A stretch of DNA of 64,000 nt from Tritrichomonas musculus (lineage: Eukaryota > Parabasalia > Tritrichomonadida > Tritrichomonadidae): the NCBI GenBank assembly GCA_039105265.1, contig JAPFFF010000015.1, forward strand, positions 744,001 through 808,000. Reading direction: 5' to 3'. Each line of letters starts with the position of its first letter. Position 1 is the first letter of the stretch. The notes under the pieces are model-generated. The model searched no databases. It saw nothing but the letters and a program-made list of their open reading frames with translations, and was not told where the DNA came from. A program made the position numbers and the translations under genes. Below, piece by piece: positions 21,101 through 29,204 of the stretch.

Positions 21101-24100
21101 ACAAAACAAGATATTGAACTGAAGTAGAAGCCTTTATCCAAATGTTCAAATTATAAAAGATATCCTGAGCGAAAGCTTTAATAATAGGTTCAGTTCTAAG
21201 ATGTTTTGCTTCGTTAATTAACAACTTCCATCTTTCAGTGGTAATTTCAGAAGAATCCAATTTAGACAAGAAATGAGCCATTATGCCGAAACCGTTGCAT
21301 TCGATCATTTGTCTTCCGAGGGTAGCAGAATGAGTGACCAATCTGAAGACCAATTTAATTAAATTGTCAATAATGGAAGGCATTCTAGCAATTTTTCTAA
21401 AAAGTGACAAAATAATTTTCAATGAATATGTGGACTCAAATACATGGAAGAAAGAAGAAGCTACTGGAATAGTAAATGCATTATATGACAGCTTTTGCAT
21501 ATTGGTTAATGAGCCTTCATAAATGTTATCTGCTGTCAATTTATAGATAATATGACCCTTGATCAAATCAACAGATGGAATGTCATAGATGTCAATCTCA
21601 TCTGGTTGAAAATCACCAGATATGTAGACAGCATTCATTTGCATCGGTTCAACCGATTCTGCAATGTCGGTCTTTTGGAAGAATATGCAATCAAAATTGG
21701 AATCCCCAAGTGAAAATGAAGGAACACCAAGACCTGCCTTAATTTCACCATCAAATGAAATTGTTATTCCATTGCTTGGCTTAATAACAACCGATATATC
21801 AAACCACTTTTTAACTGGAAATTCAGCATCAATTGACATTGAATACGAACCTTTCTTACTTTCAACACGATAAAGCATCGCTCCTTTAACGAACGATACA
21901 ACGAACCGTAAAGAATTGTTTCTAAATTCAAAGAAATCGCGTCCTGGCGCCTTTGAATCAATGAAAATCGAAGATTCAACAAAGAATCCATTCTGCAAGG
22001 ACGAACTTTGAAATTGTGGGAAACATAATCGTGCTGAAACCGAAGTGAACTGAAATAACGGTTTGACATTATCAGAAGCATTTTCAACAATATCTAGTAA
22101 TGAAAGAATCCCTTCTTTCGTGGTTGAATCTGAGTCAAAACATCTCATAAAGGCCCAAATCGATTGTGCATCAGCAATTGAATAAAAAATGAGCCTCATT
22201 AATTCAAAAACTTCTGGAGAAAACTTGTAAGATGATATTAAAAGTATCGGTGTGTTTCCAATAATACAACTGCAGCGGTTACATGTAGAATTCTTACAAA
22301 GCTCTATCAAAATTTTCAATACATAATTGGCCCTATCTGTTCCTTCAGAAGCAACAACCAACATTTGAACCCCTTCTGGAATTAGAATGATATTATCGTT
22401 GATGACTGCATCGATAAGAATTTGAAAAACGGTGTCAGATAAGCCAACAACTGAACAAACTTTTCCTATCGTTCTAAATGGAACTATTCTTGGGTCAAAT
22501 TCAACGTAATCTTTCACATTTTTCATGATTTTTAATGATAATTCAAGTAATTCGTACTTAAAGGAAGAACTAGTGTCTTTGCATAGTATAATTACATTGT
22601 ATATGTCATTCATTATGGATGATTTTAATAAAATCGAAGTCGAATTCTTTTCAATTAATTTAAATAAGTGACAAAGAAGTTCTATCGACTTGATTGGATT
22701 AATTAAAATAAGAATCATTTGATGTAAGGCCGTTGTAAATGGATGATGATTAACTTTTGGAAAAGATGCTACTAATATCAATTTTGAAACAACTTTTTCA
22801 ATCAAAGATTCAAGACTCTTTTCTAGCATCATCGAAATAAGAGCTTCACACGCAAATTGGCTACTTGATATACTTAGCATAATCTCTTTAAGTTTTATGA
22901 TTTTAAAAATAATTGAAATGGTTTGGATTCTATATTCAACAATTGATTTCCGTTGGACAGAGTTATTCCCTTGTTTTAATATATTCTGTTGAAAACGTTG
23001 CTGATTTAATAGAATTTGCATTAAAACATCAGCTAAATTATCTTCTGTATTTGGTAATGAAAAAATTTCTTTTAATTGCGGATAAGACATTAAAAGAATT
23101 TCTGCACTTTGTTTCGGATTTTTGGCAAAACGCGCAAGTAAATTGCAATAAGAAACCCGAACCGATGAGGTTATCGCTTTGTCAATTGAGAGAAAAGATA
23201 CTAGATCAAAAATTGATTGTTTTAAATTAACAATGCGCGATTTTGGATTCTCTGTTAAACTGAAATTCTGTTCATTGAATAGTACAGACCATGCGTCATT
23301 TTTGACAAATGCCTGTGCAATAGTTGGTCGATGCGGAGGTAAAGAAATAATCATCATTATCATTAACGATAAAATATTTTTACTTTGCGAATTGAGCATA
23401 ATATTGACAAATGATAAAAATTCATTGCTTCCACATGTTAAAAAATGCTCTGACATTTCTGAGGCTGCGATAATCGAAGGTTTTGAAAAATTTGGAGGAA
23501 TACCATTTAAATTCGGAACAATAGGTCGTTCAATTTGATCAAAATTTAGGCCTGGAGGAAATGTTTCTTTATCCGTCATATCAATAAATTGGTTTGAACT
23601 TAAAACATAATTTGAAGGTGTTGTATAAATAGTTGATAAATTCTGCGAATTAGATGCGGCTGCTGGATCTTGTTGTTGTTCGTTTGATGTTGTTTTTGTA
23701 TCTTCAATAAATCCGCTCGATATTCTTTCTAAAAGAGGAAGGGTGTCTGAGTCATGCTTATGAAAAGCCATTAACAATGCTAGATATGAAATCAAAATAT
23801 CAATTGTGGCTTGCTTTGGTACTAATTGTAATATTAGTTGAATAATTTCTGTAGATTTTTTTTCTTTGGGTGAATTAAAATCAATTCCAACGCAAAATGG
23901 AATTGTTCTAGAAAAATTTTTAAAAAATACGGATATAGTATGGTATGCTTGGGGTGAGCATTTTTGCTCAAGGCGATGACATAGTTTAATGATAGTATCT
24001 AAATGCAAAATTGGATTATTGCCGCATATTTTGGGATGCTTTAACATCATTTCATTAATTAAAGGTAAATATGTTATAATTGTATCTATATCGGGAAGTT

Positions 24101-24551
24101 TATAAATGATTTCTGTAAAATTTGTAAAAAACTCTGAAAAAATTGCTTTTTGTTGCTCTGCTGTTGGAACTAATAAACATAATGACTTAATAAAAACCAA
24201 CAATTTGTTTATATCTATATCGACTAACTCCCAAAATAAAAGTCCACAACAAGACCGAAGAACAATTAATGACAGAAAAAATGATTGCGAATTTGATAAT
24301 TTCATTTTTGTTATATAATTATTAATTTGAACTATAAGATGATATCGTTTATCAAAAATAAAAAGGCATGCGCTTGTTAGTTGTTCAACTTGCTTTTTTT
24401 TTTTTAAGATTTCTTCAACGTTTTCATTTGGAAATAAAGTGGATAATTGTACAGGTAGAGGAGGATTTGGAGGAATTAGGTCGATTTTGTAAACTGATTG
24501 TGTAAACTTGATTAATCGGTCTGTAAATTGTTTTCTTTTAATTGCATTCAT
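15132..24551 (-). CDS. Giant BEACH-domain protein (ConA-like, PH-BEACH, WD40)
   Basis: A 3139-residue BEACH protein, a scaffold class (LYST, neurobeachin, LRBA, lvs) acting in vesicle traffic and lysosome or secretory organelle size. The first ~850 residues are helical armadillo-like. A concanavalin-like lectin fold lies near 870-1010 (SIDAEFPVKKWFDISVVI). A disordered acidic region follows, with eight NNEQQIE(N/S)A repeats (about 1279-1350) and two 19-residue repeats. A second helical part runs to about 2100, then a Q/P-rich stretch (about 2187-2303). The PH-like domain is near 2474-2560, BEACH near 2570-2840 with the signature SYPIFPWILADY and SKPIGAL, and WD40-like strands fill the end. 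One uninterrupted frame; Inr-like pentamers lie within 30 bp of the ATG. Which BEACH subfamily it joins is not clear. Confidence 0.93.
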   Translation of the reverse strand: MNAIKRKQFTDRLIKFTQSVYKIDLIPPNPPLPVQLSTLFPNENVEEILKKKKQVEQLTSACLFIFDKRYHLIVQINNYITKMKLSNSQSFFLSLIVLRSCCGLLFWELVDIDINKLLVFIKSLCLLVPTAEQQKAIFSEFFTNFTEIIYKLPDIDTIITYLPLINEMMLKHPKICGNNPILHLDTIIKLCHRLEQKCSPQAYHTISVFFKNFSRTIPFCVGIDFNSPKEKKSTEIIQLILQLVPKQATIDILISYLALLMAFHKHDSDTLPLLERISSGFIEDTKTTSNEQQQDPAAASNSQNLSTIYTTPSNYVLSSNQFIDMTDKETFPPGLNFDQIERPIVPNLNGIPPNFSKPSIIAASEMSEHFLTCGSNEFLSFVNIMLNSQSKNILSLMIMMIISLPPHRPTIAQAFVKNDAWSVLFNEQNFSLTENPKSRIVNLKQSIFDLVSFLSIDKAITSSVRVSYCNLLARFAKNPKQSAEILLMSYPQLKEIFSLPNTEDNLADVLMQILLNQQRFQQNILKQGNNSVQRKSIVEYRIQTISIIFKIIKLKEIMLSISSSQFACEALISMMLEKSLESLIEKVVSKLILVASFPKVNHHPFTTALHQMILILINPIKSIELLCHLFKLIEKNSTSILLKSSIMNDIYNVIILCKDTSSSFKYELLELSLKIMKNVKDYVEFDPRIVPFRTIGKVCSVVGLSDTVFQILIDAVINDNIILIPEGVQMLVVASEGTDRANYVLKILIELCKNSTCNRCSCIIGNTPILLISSYKFSPEVFELMRLIFYSIADAQSIWAFMRCFDSDSTTKEGILSLLDIVENASDNVKPLFQFTSVSARLCFPQFQSSSLQNGFFVESSIFIDSKAPGRDFFEFRNNSLRFVVSFVKGAMLYRVESKKGSYSMSIDAEFPVKKWFDISVVIKPSNGITISFDGEIKAGLGVPSFSLGDSNFDCIFFQKTDIAESVEPMQMNAVYISGDFQPDEIDIYDIPSVDLIKGHIIYKLTADNIYEGSLTNMQKLSYNAFTIPVASSFFHVFESTYSLKIILSLFRKIARMPSIIDNLIKLVFRLVTHSATLGRQMIECNGFGIMAHFLSKLDSSEITTERWKLLINEAKHLRTEPIIKAFAQDIFYNLNIWIKASTSVQYLVLSEWKRTHLFGDLFQNVPFLLATYEKFMNDADFFKPIHNERRKRGSQSSIKFGSNPPKRSATNTESPSQSENENSKSSDNDNDSLKADLESANSILNEQDQQKQEIEIEIESDNLNEQKQSEEENYNSNESANNEQQIENANNEQQIENANNEQQIENANNEQQIENANNEQQIESANNEQQIENANNEQQIENVNNEQQIEDNILIYSEKDEQQQEAEIEDNILIDSEKDEQQQEAEIEDNNLNESEENVNLIEPDSNDQQDLVGVDIENSQSESTETTQSEEIKVNDNDSTNATEAENEMANLVENETFSTSDNCIDIDNENGTEPAKPASERVSKSMGFNKFSNLQSSLPSNFYQRSKIRNSISISNTSNEKSIKNYQPIRSLILSMLMNYIHKFKVNIKDARFLYQSLQNCPTPEITLELLDVIEFIIVNNFGELLNIEGSEWLTFFVHKSEAVQIRWLTLFNMLYPTPSPEFTQSILLLLISQPKRKMCDNESSKYSILAAYCKACLYLKEDINLSVICKHQNLCASPQYFNMAVLLAIDAPNRLSDYFVQFVLSLCRTQDNIKRIGEKSTPLTLFILIYWAINRSLRNANNITANNSTCNVNLNLNVNDSNAENDAVPNDNFINNNNNSKPMKSLSIQSIDKNAAKFISLICSESPSLFETAIGIIDSISLITRFELNNFRSLLLSNVFANISKQAARNEGNIKEFIQILCQAVFFHVKIYSFLPLRRLIDESKISPRLPMNKRVFKQPVIFPDLKTLCGMYKEMVPLLDTPLFASAISSSASQQIQPAMSATSSTNIQPLTESSEMTMTMSYSPSFQSTTSIPATEVTTKPIFGSPGNPSIAFSLAYDRSGNWLDRNLVFKLIFFINKMKDDSMRKNLAMLSYFFFRISNFNDSQSVFPIVTALLKGHDAYSFLMIKALMKFKIFSLTKGDDIAKVKPVSQANSGKRKKRRRNSDSTAPPTYISDLKSEKQQVRQKPDNTRSVSIDDTTLPNTKTLSGTSSSPVTHTDAGQKTMQVRKSSLIASPQMIQQIQKQLQENPQQQQQQRSPEKPQQRSSQQQQQKPSQPQQQQGQQKTSQPQQQGGQQQPQQKPSQPPPQQQGQQQTQQKQQQQQQQQKTSQTQQKTPERQQKAPENEKLESFPSHHPERSNTVSTNPLNLTYVVSSCENFIAQNYNSKFLETCMVTLNSFCEDVPPSVLPQTYSSLIKTLIEDSTVLPTGIVPLKFTTTRFDRSMWHKLSHQVFTKNQSHFKRSSFVDCSLRPILLKRNFNFDERLFDNENFASAASIEMNTESSSSSQELLENRVDSVIAPTELAASRVKISKVINGTFYIYPNSSFRFISNEGKLLEIPINDVLSAFPMICLQRQTAVEMVTKQHKSYMFNFTSRNDLMVINQYIKIQWPTSELLSNLTDKWVKRQITNFEYLTSLNAYSGRTFNSAYSYPIFPWILADYSSPQLKLDDPASYRDLSKPIGALNESRLEKLKALRDDNIDNQKFLYRSTYSCSFHVYHYMVRLEPFTSLHIMMQDGKFDVASRLFTSIENSYNRVISTSFNFRELIPEFFFCSEFLVNNDNIPLNSDIENVELPPYAKSPIHFIYLHRQALESEYVSAHLHEWIDLIWGYKQDGQAAEEADNAFDPHLYPNVWKEFPDPEEKEQIEELLKHVGQIPQKLFDSPHPKRSSSSTTPPSFTIGYVQSSSTCPSEICCINRLQWTLHRDGKVYNLKNSLSKKILLEGCGCDASKCAPMKNGFAVARKYSNHVYVITEDIATQQSVKQILIKRTQHLSPITAICTIGNVIYTGDEDGIIVNDVAFSPLYHKCPIVSIVGSSALSVIVSLSADGTIVVSNAYDLQFIRTIKPEMQVGFSPIKVVVCDGFGLISLLSISKDKTKSLIQTFSINGQKVTSSLFNLNIKNFISVVGTNNVDYLLVTADKGKIILYNAFELTLVNTAFENDQNISAIASFKDNNSQIYFGSNDGTFKYGTLSI
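17690..17990. repeat. Imperfect CAA/CAG trinucleotide tract inside the BEACH gene
   Basis: On the coding strand this is a run of CAA and CAG codons broken by CCA, AAA and TCA, coding for a Q/P/K/S-rich linker at about residues 2187-2287. It is simple-sequence DNA that likely varies in length between strains. Confidence 0.8.
20386..20499. repeat. Two tandem 57-bp repeats in the BEACH gene
   Basis: Two adjoining near-identical 57-bp units encode the 19-residue piece DNILI(Y/D)SEKDEQQQEAEIE twice. A shorter decayed relative (DNNLNESEE) follows. They directly abut the 27-bp array on the coding strand's 3' side. Confidence 0.85.
20501..20716. repeat. Eight tandem 27-bp repeats in the BEACH gene
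   Basis: Eight units of 27 bp encode NNEQQIE(N/S)(A/V). Units differ at only a few bases, which implies recent expansion or homogenisation. The unit length is a multiple of three, so changes in copy number keep the frame. Confidence 0.92.
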
Positions 24552-24567
24552 CGATTAATCAGTAGAT

Positions 24568-24581
24568 TGTGATTTGAGTGA
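24568..24581 (-). promoter_or_regulatory. Inr-like pentamers before the BEACH gene
   Basis: On the minus strand TCACT and TCACA occur 17-30 bp before the start codon. Both match the trichomonad initiator consensus TCAYW; position is right, specificity is low. Confidence 0.4.
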
Positions 24582-24786
24582 AACTTGTCAAAAAGTTTAC
24601 TATATAACTTGAATTTCTTTGTTTATTATATTAATTATAGTATTAATTGATATTTTTTTAGTATGATTTTGAATTTAAATAAAACAATAATTTTTTGAAA
24701 AATAAAAACAATATTAATTATTTCTGTGTAAGGTAATATGAATTTCAATGATCTCATTGAATTTTTTAGATATTTTGGTTTTTTCT

Positions 24787-24834
24787 ATGGTAAATGATCA
24801 TATATCATCCCAAAATGGTAAATGATCATATATC
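24787..24834. repeat. Direct repeat of 20 bp, period 28
   Basis: ATGGTAAATGATCATATATC occurs twice, separated by 8 bp. Each copy contains the palindromic core ATGATCAT. It is about 240 bp upstream of the BEACH start codon. Confidence 0.8.
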
Positions 24835-26292
24835 TAAAAACTTAATATATTTCAAATAAAAAATAATAAAATTGATAAATGCTATAACTTGAAGATTTTG
24901 ATATATTTACATTTTTACTGCCTTTTATGTATTGGAAAACAAAAAAAACACTTATATATTTGTTTGAGAAGGCAATAGATAAAATAGAAATTGAATTCTT
25001 TTGATAGTATGACCGAACAATTTTGGCAGTTTAAAGAAATAAAAGAACGTTTTTTTTTAATTCAAAAAGATTCGATCTAAATTTTTAATTTATTTTTATA
25101 AATAATTTTTCATTCATATTAATAAAAATAAAAAAGCATTTTAAATTTGTATATCTTGATATATTTCAATTTAAAATATATTTATTTTATAAGTGTTTAG
25201 ATTTCAACCAGAGTCAAAAAAAATTCAAATTGTTTTTAAAGTCTTTAATTAATGATTCAATTTTTTGTTTGTTTGTTTTTTTAGAGGGTGGTCAACCAAT
25301 TGAATACTCACAAAATCTTATAAAATTTTAACATATTATTCATTTATCTTTGTCTATATTGAATAAGATCATGAATTTATAAAATAATTAAAAATAAAAT
25401 ATAATTAATAAAAACAAAATTAATAAATATTTATATTTTAAAAGATTCGAAATATTTGCTGATTTTTAAAAAATGCATATTTTAAATTTTTTTATTGATC
25501 GATAAGTCATTTGTAATGTCCTAATGATAAATATCCATAATAAATTGTTTGATTTTTTTCAAGTTTTAATTTATGAATGGTCCAAATCATTATTCATCAT
25601 GTATTTTGTTTGCAAAATCTTGAGAAATTGGCAGATAGATTTCAAAAGCTATACCTATCATTTATAAAATAAATAAGGATAAATATATATTATTATTTAT
25701 TTTTTAATTTACAACTACCAATTTTGTTATATTTATAATTTAAAATGTATCAATTGTAAATTTTTTATTTCTCAATTAAACTTATAATTCAACTTTTTAA
25801 ATTAAAAATAAAATCTAATTTGAATAATTAAATTTGAGATAATTATATATCTTATTCTATTATATTTATAGAAATAAAAGCTAATAATAACCTAAAATGT
25901 AATAATTGTAAGATGATAACTTAAATATCCATACAGATAAAATGATTTTATTTTTAAATACATATTAAAGTTTGGTTATTCAATTAGAAAAAAATACAAA
26001 TATCTTATTGTTATTATAGTAAATTATTATATTTTTAGTTGCAAACATACTTAATTATGATAATAAAATATAATATTAAAACATAATTATTTTATACTTA
26101 ATAATTATGGAGTTTTATCTATAAAGTAAGGTTGCTCATCCTCTGATTTTTTGAAGATGCTTTTAAACAACGTGAATATAATGAAATCAAATTCGATTCG
26201 TATACAGCTAACTTCATCAATAGGTTCATTCCGATCTTTTTCTTCACCACCAATATCAGGTTTGTCAGGTTTACTAGGTTCATCATATGGAA

Positions 26293-27156
26293 TTAAGCGA
26301 CAAATTTTTTATGTTTAATATAGTTATTACTACGATGTCCGTTATAAAAAGTATGATATGCACGAGCAATACTCGTATCTTTAAATGATCTCGTGATCAA
26401 TATATCGACTTCTCTAAATACACCCAACCAGTCTGAATCTTTAGATCGTATTTTCAAGATATGTTGATTATTTTCGAACACATCTTCGATGAGAATGTCT
26501 TCGCTTTGTAAATAGAACAGTATATGTTCACCGATTAATTCATCACTTTTAGCTAACTTCGATTCATAATCATCTTTGATATCTTCTAATTGTTTTAGTA
26601 AAGTAGTTCGTTCATCTGGAGTAATCTCTCTATCTATGATCTTCTCTTTCAGATGATTATAGAGATTATGATCATCAATAGCTTTTCGTATATGATCGAC
26701 AATATCGATCCAATTATCATTTGATGTTACTCTGATACTTACTGGAATTTCATATACTCGTACATACATATTCGATAGATTATCCATAACTATTTCATGT
26801 ATTTCATCTTCTGATAACGTTTCACATATTTCTTTGTTAACATGAGTAATTATATCTCTTAGTTTATCATATACTTCATTATCAAATTTTCGAACATAAA
26901 TGGTAAATTTAATCCAACTAGTTCTCCATTTAACAGACATATGACGAACACCGATTATTTTTTCGCCGAGATTGGATGTTCTCCATTCAGCTGGATATTT
27001 AAAGAAAATTCTGTTGAAGTGTTCATCGTTATCAGTATAATATTTGGTGGTCCCGTGATCACCTTTAACTCTTAACGAATCAACTATAGAGTTATAAACC
27101 GTTTCGATTGGTAACGGAATGTGTTCATCTTCTGTGTTATCCATTCTATAACTCAT
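26293..27156 (-). CDS. Unknown 287-residue acidic protein
   Basis: I do not recognise this protein. The N-terminal half looks folded, with alternating strands (FNRIFFKYPAEWRTSN, KWRTSWIKFTIYVRKF) rich in Trp, Tyr and Arg; the second half is helical and acidic (LLKQLEDIKDDYESKL near 190), followed by strands (EDVFENNQHILKIRS) and a basic end (KHKKF). There is no signal peptide or membrane segment. It lies 27 bp after a smaller ORF on the same strand. Codon use is richer in G and C than in nearby host genes. Possible origins are a virus-like element gene or a lineage-specific host gene; the context favours the first. Confidence 0.55.
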   Translation of the reverse strand: MSYRMDNTEDEHIPLPIETVYNSIVDSLRVKGDHGTTKYYTDNDEHFNRIFFKYPAEWRTSNLGEKIIGVRHMSVKWRTSWIKFTIYVRKFDNEVYDKLRDIITHVNKEICETLSEDEIHEIVMDNLSNMYVRVYEIPVSIRVTSNDNWIDIVDHIRKAIDDHNLYNHLKEKIIDREITPDERTTLLKQLEDIKDDYESKLAKSDELIGEHILFYLQSEDILIEDVFENNQHILKIRSKDSDWLGVFREVDILITRSFKDTSIARAYHTFYNGHRSNNYIKHKKFVA

Positions 27157-27183
27157 TTAAGTGAAACCATAAATAAACATCAT

Positions 27184-27540
27184 TTACTCTTCATCATCAG
27201 CGAATCCATCCGAATCGAAAGCTCCACATGGTTCAACTTGTTCATCCATCATCAACAATTCTATACGTTTATAGATTAACTCTATCTTCTTATCCATAGC
27301 TACATCATCATCATAGCTAACTATGAAACGATCATCGAGATCATCAAGATCGTCGATATTGTAGTAGTTGATGATATTGTCGAGGTTGAAGTCTCTATCG
27401 ATACCAATATCATAGAGATAGTCATGAAGTTGTTCCATTAAATCATCAGCACATTGAATACTATCAAAATCGTGATATTCAAAGAAGTCTTCGATAGCTA
27501 ATTCGATTGGTTCGACTGTGAATTCAATTTCGGTCATCAT
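27184..27540 (-). CDS. Unknown 118-residue very acidic protein
   Basis: A small protein dominated by Asp, Glu, Ile, Tyr and Leu, with runs such as DDLDDLDDRF and a closing DGFADDEE. It is probably helical and highly charged. No domain is recognised. It precedes the 287-residue ORF by 27 bp, which suggests a shared transcript or a shared element. The ATG at 27540 is followed by a second in-frame ATG, so the start could be either. Confidence 0.5.
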   Translation of the reverse strand: MMTEIEFTVEPIELAIEDFFEYHDFDSIQCADDLMEQLHDYLYDIGIDRDFNLDNIINYYNIDDLDDLDDRFIVSYDDDVAMDKKIELIYKRIELLMMDEQVEPCGAFDSDGFADDEE

Positions 27541-27750
27541 ATTATTATTTGATTAGCCGCTAAAAACATTGTTTGAAATTAGTTTGACGTAGTTTATATC
27601 AATAGCGTGGTCGTTGACGAACTTTGGTGTCGAACTATGTAAATGACTGATCAGAGGTGGGTGATTCACCGTGTTATGGGTGTGCGGAGCTCATTGAGCG
27701 GAGCACCCCCTAACTGTACTACTCCTCTTAAATGAATTGGTAATTTTGGA

Positions 27751-28243
27751 CGATTCATAGAGAAACTCATTGGTTGATATTCCTACTGATTAAGTAATAA
27801 ATAATAATAATTCTTTTGTCTGTTTGTTTTCAAACAAATGCTGAGTTTTCCCATTTAGAATGATAAAAGCTTCTTGTGATGCAGTTATCATTGTTTTGAG
27901 TAAATAAATCCATTATATGACATTGTATTTTAGAAAAACTAAGAAGCATCCCCTTCAGGTAATTTGAACCATAATTTTTAATATTGACTTTCTGTCAATT
28001 TGATTGATTTGATATAATTGAAATTCACAATTATTCATAAACTAGAATTAAAAAGTGGGGAATACGATAGACACTTTTTAAATAGTTTATTCTCTGAAAA
28101 AGTATCTATCATATTCATGATTGTTTAATTCTAGTTTACATTCTCTTTTTAGACCAAAAGACTGTTAACAAACTAATAACAAATTTTGTTAACCTTGCTA
28201 ATTTTAATATTCAAATCAAAAAAACGTTTATTTATTATTTTGA
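27751..28243. other. Gap with a large palindrome
   Basis: AT-rich spacer between the unassigned ORF block and the Myb-like gene. Its main feature is the 101-bp imperfect palindrome at 28038-28138 (separate entry). Otherwise I see only short open stretches on both strands with no support. Confidence 0.5.
28038..28138. repeat. 101-bp imperfect palindrome (hairpin)
   Basis: Two 42-bp arms (28038-28079 and 28097-28138) around a 17-bp loop. Paired in one register, the outer 15 bp match perfectly, the inner 14 bp match with one difference, and the middle 13 bp match at 7 positions: about 35 of 42 pairs. No clear target-site duplication flanks it. It could be a small inverted-repeat element (MITE-like) or a structured RNA or regulatory site for the Myb-like gene about 280 bp downstream. 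Confidence 0.8.
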
Positions 28244-28414
28244 TTGGAAATCATTTTGAATAATAAATTTAACGAAAAAACTAGCTTAGATGAATTACAA
28301 ATATTTTGTGATTCTTTAACTTGTCCTAATTATTCATATTCTGATGTTTTAAAGCTTCATGCATATTACATTTCAAAAAAAGAAATAAAATTAAAAGATT
28401 TTAAACAAAATACC

Positions 28415-28792
28415 ATGGACAATCAGTTAAATATCTCTAATGAAGAAGATGAACAGTACGAACTCAATAAAAATGATCAAAGCAGCTCTCAAAATTCATC
28501 CTCTGTTTTTGGATCGAGTGATTCAGAAAATAATTATGATGAAAATCAAGAAGGAAACGAAAATATTACTAAAAAAACATATGAAAAACCTCAGACAAAA
28601 ATAAATAAAAAAGTATGGTCCGAAAATGAAATAGATCATTTAATAAATGGCGTTAACAAATATGGAAACCAATGGCAGAAAATAATTAAAAGCAATCCAG
28701 GAATTTTTTTGAATAAATCATCTACAAATTTACGGAATAAGGCTTCACAATTGAAAAAAGATCCTAAATATTCACATCTATTTGATTCCTAA
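28415..28792 (+). CDS. Single-repeat Myb-like (SANT) DNA-binding protein
   Basis: From the first ATG of the frame the protein has 125 residues: an acidic, Ser-rich first half, then one Myb/SANT repeat at about 66-118. The repeat shows VWSENEIDHLINGVNKYGNQW with Trp68 and Trp87, and a recognition helix STNLRNKASQLKK. The last helix resembles the telobox type (LKDKWRN in telomere-binding proteins), here with LRNKA. Trichomonads use many small Myb proteins as transcription factors, including some that bind promoter elements. The frame is open for a further 57 codons upstream, back to 28244, with coding-like composition but no ATG, so the true 5' end may be spliced or non-AUG. Confidence 0.8.
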   Translation: MDNQLNISNEEDEQYELNKNDQSSSQNSSSVFGSSDSENNYDENQEGNENITKKTYEKPQTKINKKVWSENEIDHLINGVNKYGNQWQKIIKSNPGIFLNKSSTNLRNKASQLKKDPKYSHLFDS

Positions 28793-29204
28793 AGAAATAT
28801 TTTAGTTTTAAAATGCACTTTTTTAGTTTTTTGAAGAAACTTTGATAATCACTTCTGATATTTATAATAAGGATATTTATTATAAATAATTCTTTATATT
28901 TATATTCATATTGCAGTTCAAGTTTAGAGGATATAGTTAAAAATCTGCTTATAAGGTACATTAATTTTGTTGAATCAAATATTTTTTTTTTTTTTAAATA
29001 TACAAATAATATTATACTTTAATATCTAATTAAATACCATTATTAAATTTTATTTGTGTTAATAAATCATGATTTTTACATATGCATCAATAAATAATTG
29101 TAATTATTTTTTATATATAATCAACAGAAAAATTTAAAATATCATTGAAAATTCAAAGTCAAATTAACGGCCCCCATTAAATTCAATTTTTTTTTTGTAT
29201 TTAT
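28793..29204. other. Gap between Myb-like and coiled-coil genes
   Basis: About 410 bp of AT-rich spacer with a run of T at 28981-28996. Nothing else is visible; it should hold the promoter of the next plus-strand gene. Confidence 0.5.

Larger units (their letters stand above)
24552..26110. other. Gene-poor, extremely AT-rich stretch
   Basis: About 1.56 kb without a credible gene on either strand. It contains two direct copies of a 20-bp sequence (24787-24806 and 24815-24834, period 28) and many A/T runs. The BEACH promoter should lie at its left end. No RNA gene is visible. Confidence 0.55.
26110..27750 (-). mobile_element. Compact block of unassigned ORFs, possible mobile or virus-like relic
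   Basis: Two minus-strand ORFs separated by only 27 bp, flanked on both sides by further coding-like sequence on the same strand, stand in DNA with clearly more G+C than the flanks. Host genes in this window are spaced by hundreds of bases, so the tight packing is foreign to the neighbourhood. The ORF products match no family I recognise. A GC-rich patch with short palindromes (27640-27720) lies at the 5' side. No terminal repeats or transposase are visible. The block looks incomplete, and its family and age cannot be set; a piece of a Polinton-like element is one possibility. Confidence 0.4.

Noticed and set aside
27560-27720. GC-rich patch considered as a tRNA or other small RNA gene
   Set aside because: No cloverleaf can be drawn and the A and B box consensus sequences are not matched; partial coding-like reading is seen instead.
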